Below are positions 8,257 to 16,809 of a stretch of DNA of 64,000 nt, in pieces. Position numbers and translations under genes: made by a program. The DNA is from Geomonas oryzae (GTDB taxonomy: Bacteria; Desulfobacterota; Desulfuromonadia; Geobacterales; Geobacteraceae). A model generated the notes under the pieces. The model was not told the DNA's origin and made no database searches. It was given only the letters and a program-made list of their open reading frames with translations. Numbering within the stretch: position 1 is the stretch's first letter; each line of letters opens with the position of its first letter. The stretch is taken from assembly GCF_004117875.1 (NCBI RefSeq), contig NZ_RAHW01000001.1, positions 558,001 through 622,000 of the forward strand. The letters are read 5' to 3'.

Positions 8257-9108
8257 ATGAACGAACAGGCCTCTATCGTAGAGGTGATCAGGGAACGGCT
8301 CGCCGCCGGCACGCTCAGCGTCCCGGTCTTTCATGCCGTGGCGGTGAAGCTGCAGCAGGCGCTTGCCCGCCCCGACTACGACATAAAGGAGGTGCATCAG
8401 CTCCTAAATGCCGACCCGGGGGTCGCCACCCGCGTGCTCAGGGCCGCCAACTCCTCCTTCTATGCCGGGCTCAGCAAGGTGAGCACCATCCGGGAGGCGA
8501 TCATACGCCTGGGCTCGAAGGAGGTCGCGAACCTTGCCATGGTCACTACGCAGCGCGACCTGTACAAGTCCGACGACATCAGGTTCAACGCCATCATGCA
8601 GACGCTTTGGAAGCACGCCTTCTGCTGCGCCGTGGGAAGCCGCTGGCTGGCCCAGAAGGTCGGCTTCGGCGCGCAGGCGCAGGAGGCTTTTCTCGGCGGA
8701 CTCCTGCACGACCTGGGCAAGCTGTTCCTTTTGAAGTGTCTGGAGGAGGTGTCGCGCGAGGAGCGCTTCAAGGGAGGGGTGATTCAGCCGGTGCTCAGGG
8801 AGGTCCTGGCGACCCTGCACGTGGAGCAGGGGCACCAGTTGATGGTGCAGTGGCAGCTGCCGCAGATCTACTGCGACATCGTCGCCGGGCATGAGCAGGA
8901 GCGCTGGGACCAGGCGAACGTGCTGCTCGCCATGGTGCGTCTGTCCAATCTCACCTGCAGGAAAATCGGCGTGGGCCTCAACCGCGACCCGTCCGTGCTC
9001 CTGTTCGCCTCGACTGAGGCCCAGGTGCTGGGGCTTAAGGAAACCGCCCTCGCCGAGTTGGAAATCATCATCGAAGATAACGCCAAGACGCCGGTGCTAT
9101 CCCACTGA
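8257..9108 (+). CDS. HDOD domain signalling protein
   Basis: A 283-residue cytoplasmic protein with the HDOD fold, an HD-superfamily relative that usually lacks catalytic metal ligands and acts as a protein scaffold in signalling. Typical stretches are the LNADPGVATRVLRAANSSFY helix region, IREAIIRLGSKEVANLAM and the later LGGLLHDLGKLFLL, which does keep an HD pair. EVLATLHVEQGHQLM follows. ATG 8257 has AAGGAG upstream. It is probably cotranscribed with the ATPase gene before it. No output domain is present. Confidence 0.88.
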   Translation: MNEQASIVEVIRERLAAGTLSVPVFHAVAVKLQQALARPDYDIKEVHQLLNADPGVATRVLRAANSSFYAGLSKVSTIREAIIRLGSKEVANLAMVTTQRDLYKSDDIRFNAIMQTLWKHAFCCAVGSRWLAQKVGFGAQAQEAFLGGLLHDLGKLFLLKCLEEVSREERFKGGVIQPVLREVLATLHVEQGHQLMVQWQLPQIYCDIVAGHEQERWDQANVLLAMVRLSNLTCRKIGVGLNRDPSVLLFASTEAQVLGLKETALAELEIIIEDNAKTPVLSH

Positions 9109-9123
9109 CGGCAGCCGCCGCGG

Positions 9124-9501
9124 TCAGTGCAGCCAGCGCTTGAGCTGTTCCGCGTCGAGCGGCTTGGGCAGGACCGCCACCACGCCGAGGTTGCGGCATT
9201 GCTCCAGGTCCTCCGGGTCCTCTGACGAGGAGAGGGCGAAGACCTTCAGCTTCCTGGTGCGCTCGTTGCTGCGCAGCCTCTGCAGCACCCCAACGCCGTC
9301 TATCTTTGGCAGTTTCATGTCCAGGAGCACGAAATTGGGGTGGTGCTCCCCGCCGACCTCCCCGCCCAAAAGCATCCCCAAAGCTTCCGCACCGTCGCGC
9401 GCGACCGCAACATTGCTGTAGCCCGCCTTTCTTAAGGCCCGCAAGGCGAGTTCTTCGCAATTGCTGTTATCTTCGACCAGCAAAATCTCAGCGTCTTGCA
9501 T
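9124..9501 (-). CDS. Single-domain response regulator
   Basis: A 125-residue CheY-like receiver beginning MQDAEILLVEDNSNCEELAL. The phosphoacceptor is D61 in VLLDMKLPKIDG, the switch residue is a Ser in ALSSSED, and the Lys lies in LPKPLD. It is similar in layout to the regulator at 5341. There is no output domain, so it should act by protein contact. The start at 9501 is set by a GGAGG site 5 bp upstream; an open frame extends upstream but has no sign of coding. The gene is convergent with the HDOD gene and lacks an adjacent kinase. Confidence 0.9.
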   Translation of the reverse strand: MQDAEILLVEDNSNCEELALRALRKAGYSNVAVARDGAEALGMLLGGEVGGEHHPNFVLLDMKLPKIDGVGVLQRLRSNERTRKLKVFALSSSEDPEDLEQCRNLGVVAVLPKPLDAEQLKRWLH

Positions 9502-9840
9502 AGCGCCTCCACAAACTGCGTTCCGGGGGCCGGTCAGACCGGCATACTGGGGTTCTCGCTTGAAAACTTGGCAGTAATTATTAAGCACGTTCAAACCTTG
9601 CCTCGAGTCGATATCCACCTGAGCGGAGCCTGTCGTGGTCCTCATAGCGATGGCACAGGCAATGCCGCCGCCTCGCAATTTCACTCATACCGCTGAAATA
9701 TCAACATTATTTTCTGAGATGCAAACGGTAGCGGTGCTTGTGAGCATTGCTATGACATTGTACCGCAGTCCCTGTGAGCTTGAAATTATTTTATAACATA
9801 CATTAAGCTACACACAAGCACTCTTTTACAACTGTAAGAC
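9502..9840. other. Non-coding stretch between two leftward genes
   Basis: About 340 bp with no supported gene. It should contain the promoter of the response regulator at 9501, but I could not pick a convincing -35/-10 pair. The right half is AT-rich relative to the neighbours. Confidence 0.5.
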
Positions 9841-9880
9841 AAAAAAATACGCCGCCCGGCCAAACTACCCGGTGCGGCGC
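9841..9880 (-). terminator. Intrinsic terminator after the hemerythrin-like gene
   Basis: On the minus strand GCGCCGCACCGGG pairs with CCGGGCGGCGT across a short loop and is followed by ATTTTTTT. Confidence 0.85.
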
Positions 9881-9905
9881 CTTTTTCCCGCGTGCCGTCG
9901 TACTG

Positions 9906-10418
9906 CTAACCTTCCACGGGTGCCCCCCGCGAAGGCCGATGCCCTTCCCGCTTGCTCTTCTGGAACGACAGCGCGATCTCGTGCTGCTGTTCCTTACCCA
10001 GAGCCTTTCGCGCCATCTTGAATATTTCGCGCTCTTCCTCCTGCATGTGGTGCTCGACGATCTCACTCAGCACTTTGAGCTTCGCCACCCAGCGCTCGTC
10101 ATCGACCGCCAGCGACTTGAAGGTGCCGAGCATTATCTTGGCAACCTGGTGCTCCTCGTAGGACTGCAGGACGTGGTCGCGCATCTCTTCGTCCTGCTCG
10201 AGGGCACTGTAGAAGAAGCGCTCTTCCCCCTCCATGTGCAGCTCCAGCTCTTCCTCGATCTGGGCGAAGAGCTTCTGCAACGAGGCGATTTCCTTTTTCC
10301 CCGCCTTCTGTGCCCTATCGAAAAGATAACGCGCCTTTTCATGGTCCTGTTTCAGCACGTCGAAGATGGTCATCTCTGCCTTGCCGTGCGACTCGCTCGT
10401 CTTCCGGTCCGTTGGCAT
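9906..10418 (-). CDS. Hemerythrin HHE cation-binding domain protein
   Basis: A 170-residue four-helix protein predicted to bind a di-iron or oxo-iron site through spaced His/Glu residues (QDHEKAR, ELHMEGEERFFY, YEEHQVAK, VEHHMQEEEREIF). HHE proteins sense or buffer oxygen, NO or iron in the cytoplasm; the exact role here is not determined. The start at 10418 has a strong GGAGGAG site, and residues upstream of it look non-coding. The C-terminal 25 residues are basic and probably disordered. It opens a leftward cluster of small stress-type proteins. Confidence 0.87.
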   Translation of the reverse strand: MPTDRKTSESHGKAEMTIFDVLKQDHEKARYLFDRAQKAGKKEIASLQKLFAQIEEELELHMEGEERFFYSALEQDEEMRDHVLQSYEEHQVAKIMLGTFKSLAVDDERWVAKLKVLSEIVEHHMQEEEREIFKMARKALGKEQQHEIALSFQKSKREGHRPSRGAPVEG

Positions 10419-10487
10419 CTCGTCTCCTCCTGCGCCGTTATCCCGGCAGATGGAGGCGGCTTGCGCCGCCCCCACGGTTCAGCCGGC

Positions 10488-11051
10488 TTACGCCATTCCT
10501 CTCGGTTTCGGTTTGTCCGAGGCCGCGAAATCCGCCTTCGCCTCACCTTCGGACCCGATGTCCTGCGCGCCCGTATCCTTCAGAATCTCCAAGGCCCGCT
10601 TTTTCCAGTCCGCGTTGTCGCAGTGTACCGAGAGGAGGATGCCCCCTTCCTTCACCCTTCCTTCATAACGCTTCGCCTCGTACTCGGGAATCCCCATGCC
10701 GATAAGGGCGCCGGCGATCCCGCCGATTACCCCGCCCGCACCGACACCCGCCAGTGCCGCCACGATCGGACCTGCCGCGATGAACGGGCCGACGCCGGGG
10801 ATGGCCAGGGCACCGATGCCGGAGAGCCAGCCGAGGGCGCCGCCGATCACCGCACCGGTCCCCGCGCCGGTAGCAGACCCCTCAGGCACCTTGGTGTGCT
10901 TTTCGTGGGCGAAGTCCTTGGTGCCTACGTTCTCGGAGAACAGCACCGAGATGTCCGTGTTGCGAAAGTCCGCCGCACGCAGAGAGTCGACGGCATGCTC
11001 GACGCTCTCGCGGCTGCGGTAGATCCCGAATACTGCGGTGTTCTTTGCCAT
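10488..11051 (-). CDS. General stress protein 17M-like, glycine-zipper protein
   Basis: 187 residues. The N-terminal part (MAKNTAVFGIYRSRESVEHAVDSLRAADF) matches the YflT/general stress protein 17M fold. The middle is a Gly/Ala-rich glycine-zipper (GAGTGAVIGGALGWLSGIGALAIPGVGPF and then GVGAGGVIGGIAGALIG) likely to insert in or associate with membrane. The C-terminal part (EGGILLSVHCDN) looks like a second alpha/beta half. Proteins like this are induced by general stress in several bacteria; molecular function is unknown. It lies 39 bp before DUF6496 and DUF3309 genes in the order of the island. Confidence 0.8.
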   Translation of the reverse strand: MAKNTAVFGIYRSRESVEHAVDSLRAADFRNTDISVLFSENVGTKDFAHEKHTKVPEGSATGAGTGAVIGGALGWLSGIGALAIPGVGPFIAAGPIVAALAGVGAGGVIGGIAGALIGMGIPEYEAKRYEGRVKEGGILLSVHCDNADWKKRALEILKDTGAQDIGSEGEAKADFAASDKPKPRGMA

Positions 11052-11090
11052 GACAGCCTCCTTTTCCTTTCTACAGGTTTGCGGTGCCCG

Positions 11091-11276
11091 TCACTTCTTC
11101 TTCGGAGGCTCAGGCACCTTGGCTCCCTTCTCGCGCGCCTCCGAAAGTCCGATGGCAACGGCCTGCTTGCGGTCCGTCACCTTTTTCCCGCTGCCACCGC
11201 TCTTAAGTTCCCCTTTCTTGAACTTGTCCATCACCTCATGCACCGTTTCCTGCGCCTTCTTTCCGTACTTGGCCAT
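11091..11276 (-). CDS. DUF6496 small basic protein
   Basis: 61 residues: a short, lysine-rich, soluble protein with KKAQETVHEVMDKFKKGEL, then SGKKVTDRKQAVAIGLSEAR, and a Pro/Lys tail. This matches the DUF6496 family, whose members often sit with other stress genes; function unknown. The DRKQAVAIGLSEAR part is shared with plasmid-stabilisation and histone-like small proteins, so nucleic acid contact is possible (inference). ATG 11276 has GGGAGGA upstream. Confidence 0.78.
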   Translation of the reverse strand: MAKYGKKAQETVHEVMDKFKKGELKSGGSGKKVTDRKQAVAIGLSEAREKGAKVPEPPKKK

Positions 11277-11312
11277 GCCTCGTCCTCCCTTTTCCTTCCC
11301 TCGACCGGCCGC

Positions 11313-11465
11313 TTAGATGCGCCCCATCAGCATCAGGATCAGCAGGATCAAAAGGATGAGCCCCAGCCCCCCGCTGGGATAGTAGCCCCACCCGGAACTG
11401 TACGGCCACGTGGGGAGCGAACCGAGCAACAACAGGATCAGGATGATCAGCAGTATCAACCTCAT
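11313..11465 (-). CDS. DUF3309 family small membrane protein
   Basis: A 50-residue protein: MRLILLIILILLLLGSLPTW, then a Tyr/Gly/Ser-rich turn (PYSSGWGYYPSGG), then a second Leu/Ile-rich segment ending LMLMGRI. Two transmembrane stretches with the SLPTWPYS...GYYPSG signature are diagnostic for DUF3309. The start has a GGAGGAAG site. Function is unknown; the family is widespread in soil proteobacteria and often near stress genes. Confidence 0.85.
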   Translation of the reverse strand: MRLILLIILILLLLGSLPTWPYSSGWGYYPSGGLGLILLILLILMLMGRI

Positions 11466-11508
11466 GGCTTCCTCCTTTTCTTTCTGGTTGTTTTGCCGCC
11501 GCCGGAAG

Positions 11509-13128
11509 TCAGCGCTTTCTCCCCAGTGCCGTCACCTCCTTCTCGAAGGTGGGGAGTATCGCCTTGAAGAACGCGTTCCGCACCAGTTCCACGACGACCT
11601 GCCAGGTATTGGTTTTCGGACTCTGCAGCGGCCCCGAGATGTCCGCCTTGGTCGCGACCTGGTCGCGCTCCTTGTTTTCCAGGAGCTTGGCGATCCCTCC
11701 CACGAGCATCTCGTAGACCTGGTGGAAGAACCCCTTGTTCTTGTCCTGGCGCCGGTCGTAGACCTTCATGTCCTTGAAAAACGGTTTGATGTAGCCGTTC
11801 ACGCGGTTGTTCTTCACATGGAGCTCGGTCACCAGGGAGAAAGTCCCCGCGGTCACGTCGAAATCGCCGTAGGTGCGCAGCAGGTCGTTCAGCGACACGA
11901 GCTGCGTCCCCGTGATCTTTACGTAGAGGTCGAGATCGGGCCCTTTGTCCTCGGGGCGAAACGCGGCGGTCGCCTCCGAAACGCCGCTTCCCATGAAACG
12001 GCCGGAAAGCTTCGCCCGGGCCGGCCCCTTCGAGAACTGGTTCGAGAAGTTGTCCAGGTAGAGGTTGGAATCGGAAAGGAAGAGGCGGACCTTTTTCCCG
12101 CCGTAATCGTTCACGAAACCGATGTTGGCATCGGTCAGGCTGAAGTGCTCCACGGTGAGGATCAGGTTCGGCTTGTTGGTCACCTCTTTCGCCGCCTTCT
12201 TGACCTTCTCCACGCGCCTTTTCTCGGCCCGCGCCGTCTCCGGGGCATGGATGTAGTCGAGACGCACCCCCTGGATGGAGAGCTTTTTAAGCCTGGCCGT
12301 CTGAACCTTGCGCCCGTACTCCACGTTGCCGACCGCGCTCAGCACGCCCCCCTCGATCTTCATGTTGGTGCGGGCGAGCATCGGCGCGAAATAGCCGAGC
12401 GGAACCTTGGCGAGTTCGATGGCCGCCTTCACCGCCGGGGTCGGCTCGGCGAGGAAGTTCGCCCTGCCGTCCACGGTCCCGTGACCGCTGCCGAAGATGT
12501 CCGTCTCCAGGTGGAAGTTGGAAGGGTAGACCTTGTCCGGGAGGTGGATGTTGCGGATGTTGTCCGCCTCCAGCGCCAGGTTGGTCAGCTTGAGGGGTCG
12601 CTTTTCGTCAAGATCGATGTAAGTGATGCTTGCGTCGGTGATCTTCAAAAGGTTGATCTTAAGCGGGTAGATCGCCTCGAAGGCCTGCTGCCACCCCTTC
12701 TGCTTCATGGGGACCTTGCTGGCCGCCTCGGTGCGAAGCTGGTTCAGATTGACGTGGATCTTCGGCCCGTCGAGCCTCATGTCACCGACGAGCTTTCCGG
12801 AAAGGACCTCGCGCCACTGCACGCTGGCACGCAGGTAGGGGAACTCGGCCACCGGAGGCTTGGGGTGTGCCTGCTGGGATATGGTGAGACCTTTCAGCGT
12901 GATGGAGAGACCGATGAGGCTGAAGTGCAGCTTTGGGAGACGAACCGAATACCCCTTGAGGCTCTGGTTCATCCTTTTTTCCGTGGTGCGCCTTAGCGGC
13001 TCGTCGATGAAGAAACTGGCGATGAACACGAGGAGGACCAGGGCGATGAGCACCCCGACCACCCAGAGCAGCACCTTCGGCACGGCAACCCCGCGTGTTC
13101 GCCCCTGCAACTCTTTCTCTTCAACCAT
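11509..13128 (-). CDS. DUF748/AsmA-like envelope protein
   Basis: 539 residues. A single N-terminal membrane anchor (about 17-40, VLLWVVGVLIALVLLVFIAS) is followed by a large periplasmic beta-rich region with repeated AsmA-type phrases such as LKGLTI, RLDGPKIHVNLNQL, ADNIRNIHLPD, SGRFMG and LVTELHVKNNRVNGYIKPFFKD. This is the DUF748 branch of the AsmA/TamB-like family, proposed to form lipid-transfer grooves between membranes. The C-terminal DISGPLQSPKTNTWQVV motif is typical. It probably supports outer membrane integrity under stress. It is separate by 43 bp from DUF3309 and read in the same direction. Confidence 0.85.
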   Translation of the reverse strand: MVEEKELQGRTRGVAVPKVLLWVVGVLIALVLLVFIASFFIDEPLRRTTEKRMNQSLKGYSVRLPKLHFSLIGLSITLKGLTISQQAHPKPPVAEFPYLRASVQWREVLSGKLVGDMRLDGPKIHVNLNQLRTEAASKVPMKQKGWQQAFEAIYPLKINLLKITDASITYIDLDEKRPLKLTNLALEADNIRNIHLPDKVYPSNFHLETDIFGSGHGTVDGRANFLAEPTPAVKAAIELAKVPLGYFAPMLARTNMKIEGGVLSAVGNVEYGRKVQTARLKKLSIQGVRLDYIHAPETARAEKRRVEKVKKAAKEVTNKPNLILTVEHFSLTDANIGFVNDYGGKKVRLFLSDSNLYLDNFSNQFSKGPARAKLSGRFMGSGVSEATAAFRPEDKGPDLDLYVKITGTQLVSLNDLLRTYGDFDVTAGTFSLVTELHVKNNRVNGYIKPFFKDMKVYDRRQDKNKGFFHQVYEMLVGGIAKLLENKERDQVATKADISGPLQSPKTNTWQVVVELVRNAFFKAILPTFEKEVTALGRKR

Positions 13129-13385
13129 AATGATCTCCGCAGGTTACCGCTGCGCGCGCTCCGCTTGATGAAAACACGCTAATAAATGTATGCACCGTGG
13201 TTGTTTTGTCAATCGCCGGGGGTTGTTTAGGGCAAAGCACCTTGCATGGTCGGCCTCCTCTGCCGGGCGGCGCCGGAGCAGTGGATTTGGGGCGAGCAGG
13301 CTCAGACATGGTAGAATTCGTGCTGTGCCGGGATGCGCTGAACCGGCAAGAACGGCGGCCGGTTCGGTGCCTATAGGAGGTGGAT

Positions 13386-14162
13386 ATGAGAGCGATGTGG
13401 TCAGGTTCCATCAGTTTCGGGCTGGTCAACATCCCGGTAAAGCTTTACAGCGGGGCGCAGAGCAACTCACTCGACCTGGACATGCTGCGCAAGAGCGATC
13501 TCTGCCCGATCAAGTACCTGCGGGTCTGCAAGTTCGACAACAAGGAAGTCCCTTACGAGGAGATCGTGAAGGGGTACGAGTACAGCGACGGCGAGTACAT
13601 CGTGCTCACCGACAAGGACTTCGAGAACGCGAGCCTTGAAAAGACCCATCTGATCGATATCGTCGATTTCATCGAGGAGAAGGAGATCGACACGCGCTAC
13701 TTCGAGAAGCCCTACTACCTGGAGCCCGACAAGAGCGGGCCGAAGGCGTACGCGCTGTTGCGCGAGGCGCTGAAGCGCTCCGGCAAGGTGGGCGTTGCCT
13801 ATTACGTGTTGAGGAACCGCGGCAGTCTTGGGATCGTGCGCCCGCTCGGGGATCTGCTCGTGCTGAACCAGATAAGGTATGCCGAGGAGGTACGCGACGC
13901 CGCGGAACTGAAGCTTCCCGGCGACGAGCAGGTGAAAGAGCAGGAAGTGGCGCTGGCGCTCACCCTGATCGACCAGTTGACGACGAAGTTCGACCCGGGG
14001 AAATACAAGGACCAGTACATCGACGACCTGAAGCGGATGATCGAGGAGAAGGCGCAGGGGCGGCAACCGGTCGCTGCGAAGGCGCCGCCCCCGCCCAAGG
14101 TGGCGGACATGATGGCGCTGTTGAAGGAAAGCCTGAAGCAAAAGCGCAAGGAAGCGGCCTAA
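13386..14162 (+). CDS. ku: Non-homologous end joining protein Ku
   Basis: 258 residues. Bacterial Ku forms a homodimeric ring that loads on double-strand DNA ends and recruits LigD. The N-terminus MRAMWSGSISFGLVNIPVKLYSG is the family signature, followed by DLCPIKYLRVCKFDNKEVPYEEIVKGYEY and the beta-barrel core (EKPYYLEPDKSGPKAYALLREAL). The basic Lys-rich C-terminal tail is short. ATG 13386 sits 5 bp after TAGGAGG; a GTG six bases earlier would overlap that site. Its partner ligD is at 32678 in the same window, about 18.5 kb away, not adjacent. Confidence 0.97.
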   Translation: MRAMWSGSISFGLVNIPVKLYSGAQSNSLDLDMLRKSDLCPIKYLRVCKFDNKEVPYEEIVKGYEYSDGEYIVLTDKDFENASLEKTHLIDIVDFIEEKEIDTRYFEKPYYLEPDKSGPKAYALLREALKRSGKVGVAYYVLRNRGSLGIVRPLGDLLVLNQIRYAEEVRDAAELKLPGDEQVKEQEVALALTLIDQLTTKFDPGKYKDQYIDDLKRMIEEKAQGRQPVAAKAPPPPKVADMMALLKESLKQKRKEAA

Positions 14163-14496
14163 CCGGCGGCCCCCACTTTGCCCTTTGCAGGTCCGGCAGC
14201 CCCCTTCCCCCTCCCCGACCCTCCCCCTCCGGGGGAGGGGGCCACGCCTCCAACCCACGCCGTGAACCCGCAGCCCCCGCCCCCGATCCACTCCCCCAGG
14301 TCAACGCCGCCGCACTCGCGCCCACGTTCTCAACCCTTCTCATCACTCCCATTCTCCCCATTACTCCCATCATCCTGCCTCCCAAATTCCCCTCCCCCTT
14401 GTTGCAAACCCGCCCCGACCTGTTAGTTTTCTCTAATTGTTTTTTGACCCCACCTTAATAAGAAACAAACACCGCAGCTTCCAAGGAGGAATCAGC
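14163..14496. repeat. Intergenic stretch with REP-like palindrome (14205-14245)
   Basis: About 330 bp after ku with no supported gene. It contains the C-rich REP-like palindrome CCCTCCCC...GGGGGAGGG and then a CT-rich, low-complexity stretch (CCCATTCTCCCCATTACTCC). The right end should contain the promoter of the SRPBCC gene. Confidence 0.6.
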
Positions 14497-15225
14497 ATGG
14501 AACAGAGCGAAAGCGAGCACAGCGAACCCAGATCGTGGCAAAGGCCGCGGAAGATGAACGTCGGTCCCGCAGAGCGGAAGGCATCCTTGGCCGGGGGGGC
14601 AGCCCTGGCCGTTTCGGGACTCAGGAATCTTAGCCGGAGAAATTACGCCTCCGGCCTCGCCATGATCGTCGCAGGGGGGATGTTCCTCTACCGGGGACAG
14701 ACCGGCTACTGCGGCCTCTACGACGCGATGGGGGTGGACACGATGCACACGCAACCGGGCGGGCTCAGGATAGAGAAGGCGGTGACCATCGGCCTGCCGC
14801 CGGACGAGGTCTACGAGTTCTGGCGCAACCTGTCAAACCTGCCTCGCTTCATGAAACACCTGGAAGCGGTCGAGGTCACCGGCCCGCGCACCTCGCACTG
14901 GAAGGCGACCGGCCCCGGCGGCATCAGCGCGGAATGGGATGCCGAGATGATGGAGGACACCCCGGGACAGCAGATCAGCTGGCACTCGGTGGGCGAGGCG
15001 GACATCCCCAACAAGGGGAGCGTTGAATTCAAGGAGGCTCCGGGCAACCGCGGCACCGAGGTGAGAGTGACCATCGATTACTACCCCCCCGGCGGCGCCG
15101 CAGGAAAGGCCGCAGCAAAGATCGCTCACGGCATCAACGCCCAGCAGCTGGAAGAGGACCTGAAGCGGCTCAAGCAGATCCTCGAGGTGGGCGAGGAAAC
15201 CACGGCGCGGCGCACCGCCGAATAA
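14497..15225 (+). CDS. DUF2892 membrane domain fused to SRPBCC/cyclase-like domain
   Basis: 242 residues. Residues 17-75 (MNVGPAERKASLAGGAALAV then GLAMIVAGGMFLYRGQTGYC) are a DUF2892 module with two short membrane segments. Residues 90-225 (IEKAVTIGLPPDEVYEFWRN then LPRFMKHLEAVEV) form a START-like SRPBCC ligand-binding fold, the type called polyketide cyclase/dehydrase. ATG 14497 has CAAGGAGGA upstream. Such fusions occur in stress gene groups of soil bacteria; ligand unknown. It is followed after 36 bp by an alcohol dehydrogenase, suggesting one operon. Confidence 0.85.
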   Translation: MEQSESEHSEPRSWQRPRKMNVGPAERKASLAGGAALAVSGLRNLSRRNYASGLAMIVAGGMFLYRGQTGYCGLYDAMGVDTMHTQPGGLRIEKAVTIGLPPDEVYEFWRNLSNLPRFMKHLEAVEVTGPRTSHWKATGPGGISAEWDAEMMEDTPGQQISWHSVGEADIPNKGSVEFKEAPGNRGTEVRVTIDYYPPGGAAGKAAAKIAHGINAQQLEEDLKRLKQILEVGEETTARRTAE

Positions 15226-15261
15226 ACCCGGCTCCCCCGCCTTGCGGGGAAAGGAGGAGAT

Positions 15262-16449
15262 ATGAGGGCAGTTTGCTGGCACGGCAGGCACGACGTGCGG
15301 GTGGACGAGGTCGCCGACCCGCAGATATTGAGCAAAAACGACGCGATCGTGAAGGTGGCGCTCACCTGCATCTGCGGCTCCGACCTGCACCTTTACAACG
15401 GCTACGTCCCGACCATGAAGAAGGGGGACATCCTAGGCCACGAGTTCGTGGGGGAGATCGTCGAGGTCGGGAGCGGTGTCACCCGCTTCCATGTCGGCGA
15501 CCGCGTCATCGTCCCGTTTCCCATCTCGTGCGGCGCCTGCTGGTATTGCAAGCACGAGCTCTGGGCCCTTTGCGACAACAGTAACCCGAACGCCTGGATG
15601 CTCGAGCATATGTACGGCGACACAGGCGGCATCTTCGGCTACTCCCACCTCTACGGCGGGTTCGCGGGCGGGCAGGCCGAGTACGTGCGCGTCCCGTTCG
15701 CCGACGTGGGGCTCGAGAGGATCCCGAGCGGCGTTCCCTACGAGCAGGTGGTGCTCCTTACCGACATCCTCCCGACCGGGTACCAGGCCGCTGACTACTG
15801 CAATATCAACCCCGGCGACACCGTCGCCGTCTGGGGGTGCGGCCCGGTCGGGCTCATGGCGATGATGTCGGCACGGCACCTGGGCGCCGAACGCGTGATA
15901 GGGATCGACCGCTTCCCGGACCGGCTGCAGGCGGCGCGTGCCCAGTGCCAGGCGGAGGTCCTCAACTACGAGGAGGTGGACGTAGCCGAAGCTCTGCAGA
16001 ACATGACCGGCGGTCGCGGCCCCGACTCCTGCATCGACGCCGTCGGCCTGGAGGCGGTGGGGACCGGCTTCGAGGGGATCTACGACTCGGTGAAGCAGGC
16101 CCTCAGACTGGAGACCGACCGGGCCTCGGCGCTGCGCCAGCTCGCCAAGGCATGCCGCAAGGGCGGCACCCTCTCCATCGTCGGCGTTTACGCAGGCTTC
16201 ATCGACAAGTTCCCGATGGGCGCGCTCTTCGCCAAGGGGCTCACCCTGCGCTGCGGCCAGGCGCACGTGCACAAGTACCTGCCGCACCTGGTCAAGCTGG
16301 TCGCGGAGCAGCAGTTGAACCCGTCCTCCATCATCACGCACCGGCTCCCGCTGCAAGAGGCCCCGAACGGGTACAAGATGTTCCTAAACAAGCAGGACGC
16401 CTGCATCAAGATCGTCCTCGACCCGCAGGCAGGTGCAACGGGTACTTAG
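15262..16449 (+). CDS. Zinc-dependent alcohol dehydrogenase, formaldehyde dehydrogenase-like
   Basis: 395 residues, medium-chain dehydrogenase family. Catalytic zinc ligands are C38 (CICGSDLH) and H60-E61 (LGHEFVGE). Four structural-zinc cysteines are in CGACWYCKHELWALC. The NAD-binding Rossmann glycine motif is VWGCGPVGLMAM. The long insert (WMLEHMYGDTGGIFGYSHLYGG) and FDRL-type region ERVIGIDRFPDRLQAA resemble glutathione-independent formaldehyde dehydrogenase and related enzymes. Substrate is uncertain. The start at 15262 follows GGAAAGGAGGAG. It is likely cotranscribed with the SRPBCC gene. Confidence 0.9.
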   Translation: MRAVCWHGRHDVRVDEVADPQILSKNDAIVKVALTCICGSDLHLYNGYVPTMKKGDILGHEFVGEIVEVGSGVTRFHVGDRVIVPFPISCGACWYCKHELWALCDNSNPNAWMLEHMYGDTGGIFGYSHLYGGFAGGQAEYVRVPFADVGLERIPSGVPYEQVVLLTDILPTGYQAADYCNINPGDTVAVWGCGPVGLMAMMSARHLGAERVIGIDRFPDRLQAARAQCQAEVLNYEEVDVAEALQNMTGGRGPDSCIDAVGLEAVGTGFEGIYDSVKQALRLETDRASALRQLAKACRKGGTLSIVGVYAGFIDKFPMGALFAKGLTLRCGQAHVHKYLPHLVKLVAEQQLNPSSIITHRLPLQEAPNGYKMFLNKQDACIKIVLDPQAGATGT

Positions 16450-16510
16450 CAGGCGCCGCAAGGTGAGGGTGCATGAGACCGGCAGCCGTCCATCTAACAG
16501 GAGGTGACCG

Positions 16511-16763
16511 ATGACCCCACCATTCCCGCGCCGAGAGGGGGATCCTCGTGAACGCGGTCGCTCCCGGCCCGATCTGGACCCCGCTCATCCCGGGTACTTT
16601 CCCCGAAGAGAAGACAGAGAAGTTCGGGACCGAGGTGCCGCTGAAGCGCGCCGGTCAGCCGGTCGAGGTGGCGCACAGCTACGTCTTCCTCGCCTCCGAG
16701 GGAGGATCCTACATGACCGGCCAGGTGCTGCACCCAAACGGCGGCACCATCGTCGGCGGGTAA
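16511..16763 (+). pseudogene. Truncated short-chain dehydrogenase (C-terminal remnant)
   Basis: Codons from about 16536 encode RGILVNAVAPGPIWTPLIPG and end PLKRAGQPVEVAHSYVFLAS..YMTGQVLHPNGGTIVGG. This is the last quarter of a general-stress-protein-39-like SDR oxidoreductase. The Rossmann TGxxxGIG motif and catalytic YxxxK are absent. A good ribosome binding site (AGGAGGTGACCG) and ATG at 16511 start a reading MTPPFPRREG in another frame, so an internal deletion seems to have joined the original start to the gene's end. It is probably non-functional. Confidence 0.75.
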
Positions 16764-16809
16764 GGGGAGAAATCCGGCGCACCGCGCCGCTACCACAAGG
16801 AGTGCAACC

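Noticed and set aside
13190..13639. A frame overlapping the ku start
   Set aside because: It is out of frame with Ku, runs through its leader, and has an Arg/Gln-rich composition typical of a shadow reading.
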